From Balneolales bacterium (GTDB lineage Bacteria; Bacteroidota; Rhodothermia; Balneolales; Natronogracilivirgulaceae), in assembly GCA_007120555.1 (NCBI GenBank), contig SKNL01000080.1, forward strand, positions 1 to 7,021: a DNA stretch of 7,021 nt, read 5' to 3'. Within the stretch, counting starts at the first letter, position 1; each line of letters opens with the position of its first letter. Positions 6,296 to 7,021 of the stretch are shown piece by piece. The position numbers were made by a program, and so were the translations under genes. The notes under the pieces were generated by a model. It made no database searches, had not been told where the DNA came from, and saw nothing but the letters and a program-made list of their open reading frames with translations.

Positions 6296-6335
6296 TTTAT
6301 ACTACGTTTATACGTAAGCATTATATAGTCAAAAT
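6296..6335 (-). promoter_or_regulatory. Candidate promoter and operator-like site of the STAS gene
   Basis: On the - strand this segment contains a perfect TATAAT (+ 6320-6325), a TTGACT (+ 6327-6332) and two TATAAA boxes (+ 6307-6312 and 6296-6301), all within 60 nt of the STAS ATG. No pair has ideal spacing: TTGACT to the first TATAAA is 14 nt, so the exact -35/-10 pair is not resolved. A perfect inverted repeat, TACGT-N4-ACGTA (6303-6316), overlaps the region and could bind a dimeric regulator. Confidence 0.35.
6303..6316. repeat. Short perfect inverted repeat near the STAS start
   Basis: TACGT (6303-6307) and ACGTA (6312-6316) flank a 4-nt spacer. It ends 28 nt upstream of the STAS start codon, within promoter-like sequence, where an operator could lie. 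It is short enough to occur by chance in AT-rich DNA. Confidence 0.3.
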
Positions 6336-6554
6336 TTCTATCATATGCAGTAGCAGCAGCAGATTATTAAGAAGAAGATATGACAGGACGATTTGGGAGT
6401 TATGCAGCCGCAATCATTCCCATTTGTATATATTGCACTGCACAGGAGAAGAGGATCAACGCTACCCCGACACCATCATTGAAAAACTGGATGACGCCAT
6501 CGCTCAGGTGGAGGAAATGTCGGCACCGGACCAGTACACGATCGGGTTGTGCGG

Positions 6555-7004
6555 TTACCCGGTATTCGCTTTCAGCTGGCCGCCCCTGACCGTAGCGCCA
6601 ATCACAAGTGCCGAGGCAATCACCACTACATTTTTTACGATGTACTGGCCCTCGATAGTCAATACCAGTGGAATGGATTCAAACACCACATCCGGCATGA
6701 GCACTACCGGGGAAAACGTGCCAAGCATCTGCACATAGAGAAGCAGTATGGTGACCCGCATGAACCGGAAGAAGAACATGCCGATGCCGATGAGGCATTC
6801 CCATGCGGCCAGGATGGGCAACCCTGTTTGTGCAGATACGAGTCCAAAGCTCAGTACTTCAATGGATGTGCCGGCCAGGTCCTCTGCCGGACTGGCACCC
6901 GGGAAAAACTTCAGCGCCCCGAACCAGATGAAGATTAGTCCAATGCTGATTCGAAGCAGCAGGATACCGTTTCGTGCCATCCATTTTATGACTTTCTGAT
7001 CCAC
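6555..7004 (-). CDS. DoxX-family integral membrane protein
   Basis: This roughly 149-residue protein has four predicted membrane segments, at about residues 13-33, 62-79, 82-101 and 122-138, the size and topology of DoxX-type proteins. The N-terminal LRISIGLIFIWFGALKFFPG (17-36) is the typical DoxX/DoxD-like start, with R18, G22, W27, G29 and K32. The C-terminal TIEGQYIVKN (116-125) is a second recognisable block, also reminiscent of DUF417/RclC-like relatives. Family members are linked to respiratory quinone or redox stress functions in some organisms, but the role here is unknown. The start is uncertain. GTG at 7002-7004 is the first start codon in frame inside the window, the frame stays open to the right edge, and an internal ATG (residue 9, 6978-6980) is also possible. 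The gene lies 280 nt upstream of the STAS gene on the same strand and may be a separate transcription unit. Confidence 0.87.
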   Translation of the reverse strand: MDQKVIKWMARNGILLLRISIGLIFIWFGALKFFPGASPAEDLAGTSIEVLSFGLVSAQTGLPILAAWECLIGIGMFFFRFMRVTILLLYVQMLGTFSPVVLMPDVVFESIPLVLTIEGQYIVKNVVVIASALVIGATVRGGQLKANTG

Positions 7005-7021
7005 CTGGTCGTAAGATCTTA

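Larger units (their letters stand above)
6275..6554. other. 280-bp intergenic region upstream of the STAS gene
   Basis: This gap separates the DoxX-family gene from the STAS gene. Its left part (about 6285-6350) is strongly AT-rich and promoter-like for the STAS gene. It also holds an inverted repeat (6303-6316), a run of GCA triplets (about 6347-6361) and GAA triplets (6371-6376). The right part (about 6440-6554) has balanced composition and is open in one + strand frame. That frame has a protein-like stretch but runs without a natural end into the DoxX gene on the opposite strand. I see no RNA gene and no intrinsic terminator for the DoxX gene. Confidence 0.5.

Noticed and set aside
6344..6376. 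GCA and GAA triplet runs as a functional microsatellite or CRISPR-like repeat
   Set aside because: They are only a few units long with no spacer pattern; short runs like this are common by chance.
6286..6738. + strand 150-codon frame as a real gene
   Set aside because: Its second half is antisense to the DoxX membrane protein, its start has no ribosome binding site, and its N-terminal part is low quality. Only the middle stretch was kept as a low-ranked finding.

Overview
The window shows a bacterial chromosome segment of intermediate GC. It holds the 3' part of a tmRNA gene on the + strand, followed by a run of six protein genes that all read on the - strand. The kinase type (a PknB-like domain fused through one membrane helix to a TolB-like domain and TPRs), the tmRNA tag ending in MAA, and the weak or absent Shine-Dalgarno sequences before several genes fit the Balneolota/Rhodothermota/Bacteroidota side of the tree. 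This placement is an inference and the genus is not determined.

Layout. Bases 1-279 are the 3' portion of tmRNA (ssrA): the end of the tag frame, the pseudoknot region and the tRNA-like 3' end. A strong intrinsic terminator follows at 286-336. The - strand genes converge on it. In transcription order they are: a DoxX-family membrane protein (7004-6555, its start possibly beyond the right edge); a 280-bp gap with promoter-like AT-rich sequence; a STAS-domain anti-sigma-factor-antagonist-like protein (6274-5930); a 151-bp gap; a GAF plus SpoIIE/PP2C-type phosphatase (5778-4480); a tandem-ABM-domain protein (4463-3705); a transmembrane Ser/Thr kinase with TolB-like and TPR domains (3691-899); and a small exported cupredoxin-like protein (841-410).

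How the genes may work together. STAS and SpoIIE-type phosphatase are the classic substrate and enzyme of bacterial partner-switching modules, in which the phosphatase dephosphorylates a serine on the STAS protein. The third usual partner, a GHKL-type anti-sigma kinase such as RsbW or SpoIIAB, is not in the window. Instead the phosphatase gene is followed at 16- and 13-nt gaps by the tandem ABM protein and a Hanks-type receptor kinase. The tight spacing of phosphatase, ABM protein and kinase supports co-transcription. A phospho-signalling unit joining an extracytoplasmic TPR sensor, a cytoplasmic kinase, an ABM-domain protein, a GAF-controlled phosphatase and a STAS switch is the most interesting reading of the locus, but the functional links are inference.
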